Source of the DNA: Chryseobacterium sp. SN22
GTDB taxonomy: Bacteria > Bacteroidota > Bacteroidia > Flavobacteriales > Weeksellaceae
Direction of reading: 5' to 3'
Assembly (NCBI RefSeq): GCF_008329705.1
Contig: NZ_VTSX01000026.1
Span: 1 to 64,000 of the forward strand
DNA length: 64,000 nt
Numbering within the stretch: the stretch's first letter is position 1; each line of letters begins with the position of its first letter. The notes under the pieces were generated by a model that made no database searches, was not told where the DNA came from, and was given only the letters and a program-made list of their open reading frames with translations. The position numbers were made by a program, and so were the translations under genes. Shown here piece after piece: positions 44,087 to 53,446 of the stretch.

Positions 44087-44701
44087 ATGAATTTTACCGA
44101 GACTGCATGGAAAGTCTTCAATAAATCTATTGAAGATTATCATGTTTTTGATAATGTTAATGCCTTAATTAATAACCCGTTCGAGAAGGATACTTTGGAA
44201 CGGATTTTGTATGCAAAGAACTGGATTGATACCGTTCAATGGCATTTGGAAGATATAATAAGAGATGAAAATATTGATCCGGCTGAAGCATTAGGCCTGA
44301 AAAGGACAATAGATGCATCCAACCAGAAAAGAACCGATCTGGTGGAATTTATAGACAGCTGGTTTCTTAAAAAATACGAAAATATAACTCCTAAACCTGA
44401 CGCAAAGATCAATACGGAGACTGTCGCATGGGCAGTAGACCGATTATCTATTCTCGCATTAAAGGTTTATCATATGTCGTTAGAAGCCAATAGGGAATCT
44501 GCTTCCGAAGAACACAGAGCCAGTTGCCAGACAAAACTTGATGTACTTCTTACCCAGCAGGAAGATCTTTCGACTTCTATTAATCAGTTGCTTGCTGATA
44601 TTGAGAATGGTGATGTTAAGATGAAAGTGTACAAACAAATGAAAATGTACAATGATGAAAGTCTTAACCCAATCCTTTATCAAAAGGGGCAGCAAAAATG
44701 A
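44087..44701 (+). CDS. DUF4254 protein
   Basis: 204 residues, no signal peptide. Pattern FTETAWKVFNKSIEDYHVFD, ERILYAKNWIDTVQWHLEDIIRDENI and AVDRLSILALKVYHM is that of DUF4254, which in Bacteroidota commonly sits beside LPS or envelope genes. Overlaps the next gene by 4 bases (ATGA). Function unknown. Confidence 0.85.
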   Translation: MNFTETAWKVFNKSIEDYHVFDNVNALINNPFEKDTLERILYAKNWIDTVQWHLEDIIRDENIDPAEALGLKRTIDASNQKRTDLVEFIDSWFLKKYENITPKPDAKINTETVAWAVDRLSILALKVYHMSLEANRESASEEHRASCQTKLDVLLTQQEDLSTSINQLLADIENGDVKMKVYKQMKMYNDESLNPILYQKGQQK

Positions 44702-45156
44702 AACGACTAATTTTTTTTGGAGTACTGACAATCACTACCGCTTCCTGTACAACGGAAAAGCCAAACTTTTCTCCGTTGTCAAATAGTTTTTATAGTGAGG
44801 CAAAAGGCTCGGATTCGGATAATGATACACGGAACAGCATTGAAATGAACGTCAAGGAAAATGTCAATGCTTCTGAAATCTCCAATCTCACCGCTACATT
44901 TCCGCAATTTAGAAATACACCTTTAAATACAGAAATTACAGTTCTGAAATACAGTCTGCAAAATTATCTGTATGCTATCGATGCCAGCAATGTACCCGGA
45001 AAAAATAAAGCCCTGAAAGACTTTGAGAAATCATACAAAAAGATTCAGAAATTAAGACAAAGCCTGAACAGTGATGAAAACGAAGTCCTGAACAGGTATC
45101 TGGTAAGGCTGAAAAGCAATGTTTCAGCCATTGAAGATTCTATAAAAAGAAATTAA
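44698..45156 (+). CDS. Small hypothetical lipoprotein
   Basis: 152 residues with lipoprotein signal MKRLIFFGVLTITTASC (Cys17). The mature protein is polar and helical (LRQSLNSDENEVLNRYLVRLKSNVSAIEDSI). Coupled to DUF4254 by ATGA overlap and 16 bases before ribA. No family recognised. Confidence 0.75.
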   Translation: MKRLIFFGVLTITTASCTTEKPNFSPLSNSFYSEAKGSDSDNDTRNSIEMNVKENVNASEISNLTATFPQFRNTPLNTEITVLKYSLQNYLYAIDASNVPGKNKALKDFEKSYKKIQKLRQSLNSDENEVLNRYLVRLKSNVSAIEDSIKRN

Positions 45157-45172
45157 AACCACAAGGAAATCA

Positions 45173-45775
45173 ATGATTAAAATTCAGGCGGAATCCAATG
45201 TTCCTACGGAATACGGAACTTTCCGAATGATCGCACTCTCCGAAAGCGAAAACGACTGGATGCCCCATATGGCTATTATCGCCGAAAATACCGATTTTTC
45301 AAAACCTGTAAATGTGCGTTTTCACTCAGAATGCATTACCGGAGAAGTTTTCCATTCAAAAAAATGCGAATGCGGACAGCAGCTGGATGCTGCCATGAAG
45401 TACATCCACGAAAACGGAGGAATCATCATTTACCTTCGCCAGGAAGGAAGAAATATTGGAATTATTAACAAACTAAAAGCATATGCCTTACAGGAACAGG
45501 GTTTTGATACGGTAGAAGCTAATCTGAAGCTCGGACTTCCGGCAGATGACAGAAACTTCGGGATTGCTATTGAAATTCTGAATTTATTGGGAGTAAAGGA
45601 TATCAACCTTCTTACCAATAATCCTGAAAAGGTAAAATACGTACAGGAAAGCAGCATCCGCCTGAATGCAAGACTTCCTTTACAGATTCCGGCTAATGAG
45701 ATAAGCAGGGGATATTTAAAGACCAAGAAAGATTTTTTTGGCCATCTTCTTGATGATAATGAAATCAACCGATAG
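45173..45775 (+). CDS. ribA: GTP cyclohydrolase II
   Basis: 200 residues, stand-alone RibA. Zinc cysteines in CITGEVFHSKKCECGQQ, GTP/metal segment YLRQEGRNIGIINKLKAYALQEQG, and the family KLGLPADDRNFGI block. It opens GTP to the first riboflavin intermediate. Ends with a strong terminator, closing the envelope cluster. Confidence 0.95.
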   Translation: MIKIQAESNVPTEYGTFRMIALSESENDWMPHMAIIAENTDFSKPVNVRFHSECITGEVFHSKKCECGQQLDAAMKYIHENGGIIIYLRQEGRNIGIINKLKAYALQEQGFDTVEANLKLGLPADDRNFGIAIEILNLLGVKDINLLTNNPEKVKYVQESSIRLNARLPLQIPANEISRGYLKTKKDFFGHLLDDNEINR

Positions 45776-45790
45776 ACCATTGATAAAGCA

Positions 45791-45824
45791 AAAGCTCCGG
45801 AAATAATTCTCCGGAGCTTTTTTG
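45791..45824 (+). terminator. ribA terminator
   Basis: AAAGCTCCGG (45791-45800) pairs perfectly with CCGGAGCTTT (45811-45820), then T run. Confidence 0.92.
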
Positions 45825-45849
45825 TAATTATAAAAACTGAAAAGATATA

Positions 45850-46362
45850 TTAATTTACTTTAACGGTCAATACTTTAGACTCATCCAGGTTATAATACTT
45901 AATCACTGCATTATAATCGCTTGTATCTACCGTGGATGTACCTTTCGCAGGACTTGCCGGCACCAGTACCACTCTGAAAGTCTGATTATTTAAATACTGC
46001 GATGCTTCAGAAGAAGAAAGCGTAGTCTGGTCGAAATTTGCTTCTGTGTAAATTTCCAGATTCTGAGAGCTGAACAGTGCATTGTAATCCAATTCCCTTC
46101 CGCCGGATAAATAATAGGTTTTAGGAATAAGCTGCCATGCATTGCTTGCTGCAGGATCTCTTCTATATACCAAAACAACATCAGTACTTTCAATATTTAT
46201 CGGAACAGTAAAGGAATAGCTATTTGCATTCGTAAAACTTCCAGAAACATCTCTCATTTTAGGATAGGTATCGCCATCTCCAACATTATCATCATTGTTA
46301 TCACAACTGAATATAAACAGGCTTACAAAAGCCAGCAGTAAAATCGGAAGAATTTTTTTCAT
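45850..46362 (-). CDS. Hypothetical lipoprotein
   Basis: 170 residues with lipoprotein signal MKKILPILLLAFVSLFIFSC (Cys20) followed by an Asp/Asn-rich linker. The mature part is beta-rich (SYSFTVPINIESTDVVLVYRRDP) and ends VLTVKVN. Common type in Chryseobacterium but without an assigned function. Divergent from the GH3 gene. Confidence 0.8.
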   Translation of the reverse strand: MKKILPILLLAFVSLFIFSCDNNDDNVGDGDTYPKMRDVSGSFTNANSYSFTVPINIESTDVVLVYRRDPAASNAWQLIPKTYYLSGGRELDYNALFSSQNLEIYTEANFDQTTLSSSEASQYLNNQTFRVVLVPASPAKGTSTVDTSDYNAVIKYYNLDESKVLTVKVN

Positions 46363-46455
46363 TTTATAAAAGTTTAGTTGTTTATTATTTATGAAGCGTA
46401 TTCAAATCATATACCAAAAAACTCAAAAATATGGTTTTCATCATTTTTTTAATTG

Positions 46456-46463
46456 TATTTTTG
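46456..46463 (+). promoter_or_regulatory. -7 box of the GH3 gene
   Basis: TATTTTTG, 17 bases before the ATG at 46480. It excludes the upstream in-frame start at 46453. Confidence 0.6.
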
Positions 46464-46479
46464 TTCTTATTCAATTATT

Positions 46480-48177
46480 ATGAAGAAACTGGTTTATACA
46501 TCACTCTTTATTTTCCTATTTCTAAACACAAATGTCACCGCTCAGTACATCCCTAAAAACATTTCCATGCAGGATATGAAAAAGGCTGAGCATTGGGCTG
46601 ACAAAACCTATAAAAAACTTTCCCAGGACGAAAAACTGGGCCAGCTCTTCATCGTTGCCCTTTACACCAACAGAGGTGAAAGTGAGATTGATAAAGTAAG
46701 AAGCATTGTTTCCAACGATAAAATCGGAGGATTGATCCTGATGCAGGATGATGCTGCCAGAGAAATCAATCTGGTGAATGAATTCCAGGAAAAATCCAAA
46801 GTCCCATTGATGATCGGCATGGATGCCGAATGGGGTGTATACCAGAGAATCCCTGCTGCTCACAAATATCCGTGGGCCATGACACTGGGTGCCATTCAGG
46901 ATAAAAACCTGATTGAGCAGATGGCCGCCAAAATAGCGGAAGATTGCCACGGGATGGGCATCAATTGGGATTTCGCCCCGGTGGTTGACGTTAATACCAA
47001 TCCGAACAATCCCATTATCGGAAACAGAAGCTTCGGATCGGAAGTAAACAATGTGGTTAGTTCGGCTTTATCCTATTCCAACGGATTACAGGACAACAAC
47101 ATACTGGCAGCCATCAAGCATTTTCCTGGACATGGTGATACCAATACCGATTCCCATCTGGATCTGCCGGTAGTTTCCCATAATCTGGAAAGACTGAATT
47201 CGGTTGAGATTGCTCCTTTCAAAGCATTAATGGATAAAGGGATCGGCGGGGTTATGGTTGCCCATTTGTATGTTCCGGCTCTTGAATCAGGAAAAGGCAT
47301 CCCTGCATCGGTTTCTAAAAACATTGTTACGGGATTACTTAAAGATAAACTGGGATATAAAGGCTTAATTATTACCGATGCTTTAAACATGGGCGCTGTG
47401 GCCAATAAATATAAACCCGGAGAGCTGGATGCGATGGCCTTTAAAGCCGGGAACGATATCATGCTCTTCTCACAGGGCGTTGCGGAAGGAAAGAAACTTA
47501 TCCAGAAAGCCATTGATAACGGAGAGATTCCACAGTCCAGGGTTGAGGAAAGTGTAAAGAAAATCCTGCTGACCAAATATTTTCTGGGTTTGAATGAATA
47601 CCAGCCTAAGAATCCTGAAAACATCAATTCGGATTTAAATAATGATTCCCATAAAACATTGGTTCAGAATTTATATTCCAACGCCATCACATTATTAAAA
47701 AATGAAAGAAACCAGCTTCCGTTAAATGGCAGAACCGTATATTATGTACCTTTGGAAGAAGCCCTTTACCAGACTTTCGCCGACCGGTTAGGCACTAATA
47801 TTATCATCAAAAAAGCAGGCGAAATCGATACGATTCCTGCAAATTCCACTGTGATTGTCGGATTGCATAAAGATAATTCCACGGCATACAAGCCCTACAA
47901 AATTTCCGAGGCTTCAAAGAAAACCCTGGCGGATTTAACAAAAAATCAAAAGGTGATCCTCAGTGTTTTTGGAAGCCCTTATGCCTTAAGAGATATCGAC
48001 CTTTCAAAAGTCCCTGCCGTTCTTGTGTCCTATGAAAACAATGACGACTCGATGACGGCAACGGCGGATGCGCTGAATGGAAAAACAATCATCCATGGCC
48101 GGCTTCCGGTTCTTGTTAATGAGGGATTAAAGGCAGGAATGGGAATCGATCTTAATCCATCCGGTGTAATAAGATAA
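46480..48177 (+). CDS. GH3 family beta-N-acetylhexosaminidase-like enzyme
   Basis: 565 residues from the ATG at 46480, with a signal peptide (MKKLVYTSLFIFLFLNTNVTAQ). NagZ-like catalytic dyad motif KHFPGHGDTNTDSHLDLP and nucleophile segment IITDALNMGAV are present; a C-terminal GH3_C-like domain follows. Likely cleaves beta-GlcNAc in muropeptides or chitin fragments in the periplasm. bshA follows after 43 bases on the same strand. Confidence 0.9.
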   Translation: MKKLVYTSLFIFLFLNTNVTAQYIPKNISMQDMKKAEHWADKTYKKLSQDEKLGQLFIVALYTNRGESEIDKVRSIVSNDKIGGLILMQDDAAREINLVNEFQEKSKVPLMIGMDAEWGVYQRIPAAHKYPWAMTLGAIQDKNLIEQMAAKIAEDCHGMGINWDFAPVVDVNTNPNNPIIGNRSFGSEVNNVVSSALSYSNGLQDNNILAAIKHFPGHGDTNTDSHLDLPVVSHNLERLNSVEIAPFKALMDKGIGGVMVAHLYVPALESGKGIPASVSKNIVTGLLKDKLGYKGLIITDALNMGAVANKYKPGELDAMAFKAGNDIMLFSQGVAEGKKLIQKAIDNGEIPQSRVEESVKKILLTKYFLGLNEYQPKNPENINSDLNNDSHKTLVQNLYSNAITLLKNERNQLPLNGRTVYYVPLEEALYQTFADRLGTNIIIKKAGEIDTIPANSTVIVGLHKDNSTAYKPYKISEASKKTLADLTKNQKVILSVFGSPYALRDIDLSKVPAVLVSYENNDDSMTATADALNGKTIIHGRLPVLVNEGLKAGMGIDLNPSGVIR

Positions 48178-48220
48178 CAGGTTAAATTTAAAATATAACA
48201 TCAAAAACAACCATACATCA

Positions 48221-49369
48221 ATGAAAATAGGCATACTTTGCTATCCAACATACGGAGGAAGCGGAATTGTGGCAACGGAACTGGGAATGTCACTGGCCAA
48301 CAAAGGCTATGAGGTTCACTTCATCAGCAATGCGCTTCCCGCAAGACTGGACATTACCAATCCGAATATTTTCTTTCACCGGGTCAATGTTCAGACCTAT
48401 CCGCTGTTCCAGTACCAGCCTTATGATATTGCATTAAGCTCGATGATTTACCGCGTTGTAAATCTGTATAAGCTCGACCTGCTTCATGCGCATTACGCTA
48501 TTCCTTATGCTTACGCCGCTTTTACCGCCAAGCAGATGCTGAAGGAAGACAACAACGATATTCCTTTGGTGACCACGCTTCACGGGACAGATATTACCCT
48601 GGTAGGCCAGCACCCGAGCTATAAACATGCGGTGGAATTTTCCATCAACCAGTCGGATGCCATTACTTCGGTTTCCGAAAGCCTGAAACGGGACACGCTG
48701 CAGTTTTTTAAGATTAAAAAAGAAATTCAGGTCATCACCAATTTCATCGACAATTCCGAATTTGAGGAGCGCAACGAATGCCAGCGGACCCAGTTTGCCA
48801 ATCCGGATGAGAAAATCTTAATCCACGTTTCCAATTTACGTCCGGTAAAACGGGTGGATGAAGTGCTGCAGATTTTCAAAAATGTACAGAAGAAAGTAAA
48901 ATCGAAGCTGATTATCATCGGGGAAGGCCCGGATATGGAAAAAGTAAACCAGTTCCTGGAAGAAAACCCGGACCTGATCTCCAAAATCCGTCTGCTGGGA
49001 AAAGTAAACGACCTGTATAAGATCCTTCAGCTTTCGGATGTCTTTTTACTGCCTTCAGAGCAGGAAAGCTTTGGTCTGGCCGCTTTGGAAGCCATGGCAG
49101 CCCATACGCCGGTGATCAGTTCCAATGCAGGAGGAATCCCGGAAGTAAATATTCAGGGGGAAACCGGTTTCCTTGCCGAAATCGGTAACGTAGAAGCCAT
49201 GAGTAACTACACCATCAAACTCCTGAGCAATGAAGAACTGCTAACTACGATGAAGGAGAATGCCAAGGAACAGGCCATCAAATTCGATCTGAAAAACATT
49301 CTTCCGATCTACGAAGAAATGTACCGGACCACGATTGAGAATTTTAAAAATGAGCTGATGAAGGCTTAG
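48221..49369 (+). CDS. bshA: N-acetyl-alpha-D-glucosaminyl L-malate synthase BshA
   Basis: 382 residues, GT4 glycosyltransferase. CYPTYGGSGIVATELGMSLANKGYEVHFI at the N-terminus and TLHGTDITLVG, VSNLRPVKRVD, EQESFGLAALEAMA further on are BshA-type. It joins UDP-GlcNAc to malate, the first step of bacillithiol synthesis in Firmicutes and Bacteroidota. Confidence 0.95.
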   Translation: MKIGILCYPTYGGSGIVATELGMSLANKGYEVHFISNALPARLDITNPNIFFHRVNVQTYPLFQYQPYDIALSSMIYRVVNLYKLDLLHAHYAIPYAYAAFTAKQMLKEDNNDIPLVTTLHGTDITLVGQHPSYKHAVEFSINQSDAITSVSESLKRDTLQFFKIKKEIQVITNFIDNSEFEERNECQRTQFANPDEKILIHVSNLRPVKRVDEVLQIFKNVQKKVKSKLIIIGEGPDMEKVNQFLEENPDLISKIRLLGKVNDLYKILQLSDVFLLPSEQESFGLAALEAMAAHTPVISSNAGGIPEVNIQGETGFLAEIGNVEAMSNYTIKLLSNEELLTTMKENAKEQAIKFDLKNILPIYEEMYRTTIENFKNELMKA

Positions 49370-49395
49370 GCTTGGAGTTTACTGATATAAAATTG

Positions 49396-49428
49396 AGCAG
49401 CATCTAATGAAGGATGCTGTTTTTTTTA
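49396..49428 (+). terminator. bshA terminator
   Basis: CAGCATC (49398-49404) with GATGCTG (49413-49419), followed by eight or more T. Confidence 0.88.
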
Positions 49429-49508
49429 TGTTTAAATAATAATATCAGGCTTTATTGAATTGATTTTTTTAAATATTCCCTAAATTAGCCTACCACAAAA
49501 ACACACCT

Positions 49509-50786
49509 ATGACGGAAAAATTACTCCAATACCTTTGGAACTACAAAATTTTCAGCCGTTTCGATTTTAAAAATACGGCGGGCGATCCGGTGGAAATCCT
49601 GGATTTCGGTAAATGGAATACCGATGCCGGACCGGATTTTTTAGCAGGAAAGATTAAAATAAACGGGGTTGTTTTTGCAGGGAACATCGAACTTCATGTA
49701 AAGTCCTCCGACTGGATTTTTCACAACCACTCCATTGATCCGAATTACCGGAATATTATTCTTCACGTCGTTTTTCAGCATGATCTTGAAATTCCCGAGC
49801 TTACAGCACAGAATATTCCGACGCTTGAACTGAAAGACCATATTGATACAGCTGTTCTGTGGAAATATGAAAAGCTGATGAGCGGGACACAGTTTATTCC
49901 CTGCGAACAAATTTTCGATCCCAATAAAATTCCGGTTCATTTCCATGAATCCAACGTTCTGAGAAGGCTGGAGGAGAAATCTGCCGAACTGGAGCAAAGC
50001 CTGATTCAGTTTAAAAATAATTTTGAAGCGGTCCTGTTTCACAGCCTCGCCTACTCTTTCGGGTTAAAAGTAAATGCTTTTATCTTCAGGCAGCTCGCAG
50101 AAAGTATCGATTTTACTGTCCTTAACAAAATCCGTCAGAACCGGACCCAACTGGAAGCCCTGTTCTTCGGAACAGCCGGCTGGCTGGATAAGCCGAAAGA
50201 CGAACAGATGGAAATATGGAAACGCGAGTTTAATTTTATCAGCACCAAATTCAATCTTCCGGATCTGAAATTCCGTCCGAAATTTTCGCGGCTCCGTCCA
50301 CCGAATTTCCCGACCATCCGCCTGTCGCAGCTCGCAGGCTTATACCACCAGCACCAGAACCTGTTTTCAAAAATCATCCGGGTAACGAAAGCAGAAGAAT
50401 TATTTGATTTACTGAAGGATGTTAAAGCTTCCGAATACTGGGATAACCGTTTTAATTTCGGTAAAATATCATCAGTCGATCAGCCCAAAAATCTGACCAA
50501 AGATTTTATGGAACTTATTATCCTGAATACCCTGCTGCCCCTGAAATACACCTATCACAAGCATCATCGGGAAGAAACCGCTGATGAAATCCTCAGCTTT
50601 TATAAAAATATTCCCACAGAAAAAAATACCGTAACGGAAGGCTGGAAAAACCTGGGAATAAAGTGCAGCACTTCACTGGAAAGCCAGAGCCTGATTTATC
50701 ATTTTAAACATTCCTGCGAACAAAAAAATTGCTTAAATTGCAGTATTGGATTTAAACTTTTAAAAGAACCTTCACATGCTAGATAA
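49509..50786 (+). CDS. DUF2851 family protein
   Basis: 425 residues, no signal peptide. Matches the DUF2851 pattern of Bacteroidota: LLQYLWNYKIFSRFD, DFGKWNTDAGPDFLAGKIKI, GNIELHVKSSDWIFHNHSIDPNYRNIILHVVF and a C-terminal HSCEQKNCLNCSIG Cys motif. Biochemical role unknown. The pspC-like gene overlaps its end by 11 bases. Confidence 0.88.
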   Translation: MTEKLLQYLWNYKIFSRFDFKNTAGDPVEILDFGKWNTDAGPDFLAGKIKINGVVFAGNIELHVKSSDWIFHNHSIDPNYRNIILHVVFQHDLEIPELTAQNIPTLELKDHIDTAVLWKYEKLMSGTQFIPCEQIFDPNKIPVHFHESNVLRRLEEKSAELEQSLIQFKNNFEAVLFHSLAYSFGLKVNAFIFRQLAESIDFTVLNKIRQNRTQLEALFFGTAGWLDKPKDEQMEIWKREFNFISTKFNLPDLKFRPKFSRLRPPNFPTIRLSQLAGLYHQHQNLFSKIIRVTKAEELFDLLKDVKASEYWDNRFNFGKISSVDQPKNLTKDFMELIILNTLLPLKYTYHKHHREETADEILSFYKNIPTEKNTVTEGWKNLGIKCSTSLESQSLIYHFKHSCEQKNCLNCSIGFKLLKEPSHAR

Positions 50787-50997
50787 TATCCGCCACAAGA
50801 TGGAAAGAGAATGGTTTGGTGTTCTTACCAGAACGGGTGCCAAGTTGGGCATTCCGGTTTCCAAGCTGCGTGTATTTTTCATTTACTCCACGTTTGCAAC
50901 GGCAGGTTTCTTCTTTTTAATTTATCTGGGACTGGCTTTTACCCTTTGGGTGAAAGACATTTTCATCACCAGAAGACCCAATGTTTTTGATTTATAA
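50776..50997 (+). CDS. PspC-domain membrane protein
   Basis: 73 residues. Single PspC domain with one or two membrane segments (VFFIYSTFATAGFFFLIYLGLAFTLWV). PspC-like proteins take part in envelope-stress response. It overlaps the DUF2851 gene and is 2 bases before the GNAT gene, so likely cotranscribed. Confidence 0.82.
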   Translation: MLDNIRHKMEREWFGVLTRTGAKLGIPVSKLRVFFIYSTFATAGFFFLIYLGLAFTLWVKDIFITRRPNVFDL

Positions 50998-50999
50998 TT

Positions 51000-51512
51000 A
51001 TGGAATTTTTACAGATTACTTCCGCTGAAGATTACAGGGTTCAGGAGATTTTTGATGCGTACTGCAAAACGTTTCCGGAAAATGAAAGACGGGACTGGAA
51101 CAAGTTGTGCCCGCTTTTTTCGCATCCCAAGGTAAAGATCATTTCGGTGTTACATGATGCTCAGAATATCGGCTACCTGATGGTCTGGGAACTGAGCAGC
51201 TTTGTTTTCGTGGAACATTTTGAAGTTTTTGAAGACTTCAGAAACCAGAAACTGGGATCTGCCATTACCGGATACCTTTTCGAAAATTATCCGCGGATTA
51301 TTCTCGAAATCGAAAACGGCCATTTAAACGAAGACACCCAGCGGCGTTATTCCTTTTACCGTAAAAACGGCTTCAGCCTGATTGACGAAATGTACGTACA
51401 ACCGAGCTACGGCCAGGGAAAAGACCCTATAGAGCTATGGCTGCTGGCCAACTACATTCCTGAAAACCTGAAGGAAGTAAAAGACGAAATATACGATATT
51501 GTTTATCATTAA
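51000..51512 (+). CDS. GNAT-family N-acetyltransferase
   Basis: 170 residues. Acetyl-CoA motif region FEDFRNQKLGSAITGYLFEN and the C-terminal RRYSFYRKNGFSLI beta-bulge are those of GNAT enzymes. Substrate unknown. Last gene of the DUF2851-PspC-GNAT run. Confidence 0.88.
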   Translation: MEFLQITSAEDYRVQEIFDAYCKTFPENERRDWNKLCPLFSHPKVKIISVLHDAQNIGYLMVWELSSFVFVEHFEVFEDFRNQKLGSAITGYLFENYPRIILEIENGHLNEDTQRRYSFYRKNGFSLIDEMYVQPSYGQGKDPIELWLLANYIPENLKEVKDEIYDIVYH

Positions 51513-51829
51513 ATAACGCGAACCCAAAGTAGCAAAGGTCAAAAGACTGGAAGAAGGAAGCTGGATGCCGAAAGTTTCTTCTGTTGACATATTGCTGCCG
51601 GTTTTACCTATCAAATGATCTTGTTTGCATGCTGTTAAAGAAAACTATATGTAAAATCCAGGGTCATATTTATTTCTTTAAATCAATGAAAACAAATTAA
51701 ATATCATTGAATTTACGTTAAAATATAAATCCGAAACCAAAACTTCGGATTTTTATTTCTACAGATCCATGAATTTTTACAGATGATTAATGATCATTTA
51801 ATCATCTAAAATCCCGGTAAATTTTAAGA
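51513..51829. other. Spacer GNAT / SIMPL
   Basis: No gene seen. It holds a stem-loop AAATCCGAA/TTCGGATTT (51727-51752) usable in both directions between convergent genes, and the interspersed repeat relative at 51760-51787. Confidence 0.55.
51727..51758. terminator. Bidirectional hairpin GNAT / SIMPL
   Basis: Perfect 9-bp stem (51727-51735 with 51744-51752), T-rich on the right and A-rich on the left. Confidence 0.7.
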
Positions 51830-52564
51830 TTAATCCACTTCATATTCCAGCTTAATAGTGATGCTGGCTTCCTTATCTTTTGAGGCCGTATTGAAAGTTC
51901 CGCCGTAAGAATAATCTTCGTTGGAATTCGGAGCGGTAATCTGGATGACCCCCATGGTTGCTTTTTTAAGGTTTCCCAGGCTGCTTCCCGAATTTTCCGC
52001 AATTTTTTCGGCCCTTTCTTTGGCATCTTTGGTGGCCGCGGCGATCATTTCCTGCTTTACAGTAGATAGTTTTGTATAAAAATAACTGGGTGAAGAAGAA
52101 GTAAATTCGATTCCACGGTTGATGATCTCCGTAATATTCCTGGAAAGGTTTTCGATTTTCGCCACTTCCTTACTTTCTATGGAAACGGTCTGCGAAAGAT
52201 TATAACCTGTAAATTCATTCTGTACATTATTCCCGCTGGAATCGGTATAGTTTTTAAACTGTTTCTGAATATCCACCGACGAAAAAACGATTTCACCCTG
52301 CTTAACGCCTTTGGACAGCAAATAATCGTTAATTGCTTTTTTATCCACGGACAGTTCGTCATAGGCTGATTTCAGGTCGATATTGTTTTTGGAAAAACTT
52401 CCCGACCAGGTAATCAGGTCGGAGGTAAACTGTTTTGTACCCAATCCGGTAACGGAAATGGTATTTTCAGATTTGTTCCGGTTCTTAATTGCATTCCCTA
52501 GAAGCCCGAGACCGATAATAAAACCCAATGCAGCAATTGTAATTGCAATAATATGTTTATTCAT
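51830..52564 (-). CDS. SIMPL (DUF541) domain protein
   Basis: 244 residues. N-terminal membrane anchor or signal (IIAITIAALGFIIGLGLLGNAI), then the SIMPL/DUF541 domain (ISVTGLGTKQFTSDLITWSGSFSKNN, KDAKERAEKIAENSGSSLG, VKLEYEVD-like end). Periplasmic; members resemble BP26 channel-like oligomers. Function unproven. Confidence 0.88.
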   Translation of the reverse strand: MNKHIIAITIAALGFIIGLGLLGNAIKNRNKSENTISVTGLGTKQFTSDLITWSGSFSKNNIDLKSAYDELSVDKKAINDYLLSKGVKQGEIVFSSVDIQKQFKNYTDSSGNNVQNEFTGYNLSQTVSIESKEVAKIENLSRNITEIINRGIEFTSSSPSYFYTKLSTVKQEMIAAATKDAKERAEKIAENSGSSLGNLKKATMGVIQITAPNSNEDYSYGGTFNTASKDKEASITIKLEYEVD

Positions 52565-52657
52565 AGCAGTTTGTGATTTTTCAATAAGGTATTAAAAGTA
52601 ATTTTACTGTTATCTCACCCATCAAATTCTATTCCATATTTTAAGATTTCTTTAACA

Positions 52658-53446
52658 TTATTTTGAAGTTTTTTCTCCTTTGATTCTTGCGACAAAAACA
52701 GGAAAAGCATTTTCCATTCTCGACAACGCACCCGTTAGATTTTTAGCCCTCACGAAAGTTCTGGACTGCGGCTTACTGACAAAAGCAAATTCAATAAACT
52801 CGGATATTCTTTCAACAGGAATTTCTTCTTTGGTAAAATATTCATCTTCCACCCGGGCCCTGATCCATGCAATGTCTTCCTGAAGATCATCATACCGGTA
52901 TTGCCGCTTCATTCTCCGCGCATCTCCGCTGACGAGATCATACAACCCCTGTACATTCAGATTTCCCAAAAGTATCGGGAGCAGTACCTGCTTTACATCA
53001 GCCGGAGCTTCCCGCATTTTACCTGCCGGCTGCGGGAGGCCTACTGCATCTTCTACAATCTGCGACCGGTCAATTTTGGCCACAGCTTTTGAATCTTTGT
53101 TAAGATCTCCGGTAAGTTTAGCAACCTGCACTTCCTGAATTTCCTGAGCCACTCTGGTAAGACGGATGTCCATTACCTTATTCATCCCGTATGAAGCCTT
53201 TATCGAAGATCTTTCAAAGCCGTTTCTTACGAATCTGATCTCATCAATGGGAGAAGATATTTCAATGGAAAAAACACCGTCGTCAGCAGTATATACTTTC
53301 CGGTCGGTAGCCATATTTATTACCGTTACCGCCGGTAAAGCGATCCCGTCTTCATCAGTAATCCTGCCCGAAATCTTCTGTTGTGAAAATGCCGGAATGA
53401 AAAACAGAAGCAGTAAAATAGAAACCCAGATTTTCATCAGTATCAT
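52658..53446 (-). CDS. Secreted protein with carboxypeptidase-like regulatory domain (paralogue 1)
   Basis: 262 residues from the ATG at 53446, whose first bases overlap the stop of the upstream gene (ATGA); a start 9 bases later is also possible. Signal peptide (WVSILLLLFFIPAFSQ), then a CarboxypepD_reg-like domain (ISGRITDEDGIALPAVTVINMATDRKV), then an unrecognised helical C-terminal domain. Same layout as the upstream 255-residue protein, so the two arose by tandem duplication. Confidence 0.8.
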   Translation of the reverse strand: MILMKIWVSILLLLFFIPAFSQQKISGRITDEDGIALPAVTVINMATDRKVYTADDGVFSIEISSPIDEIRFVRNGFERSSIKASYGMNKVMDIRLTRVAQEIQEVQVAKLTGDLNKDSKAVAKIDRSQIVEDAVGLPQPAGKMREAPADVKQVLLPILLGNLNVQGLYDLVSGDARRMKRQYRYDDLQEDIAWIRARVEDEYFTKEEIPVERISEFIEFAFVSKPQSRTFVRAKNLTGALSRMENAFPVFVARIKGEKTSK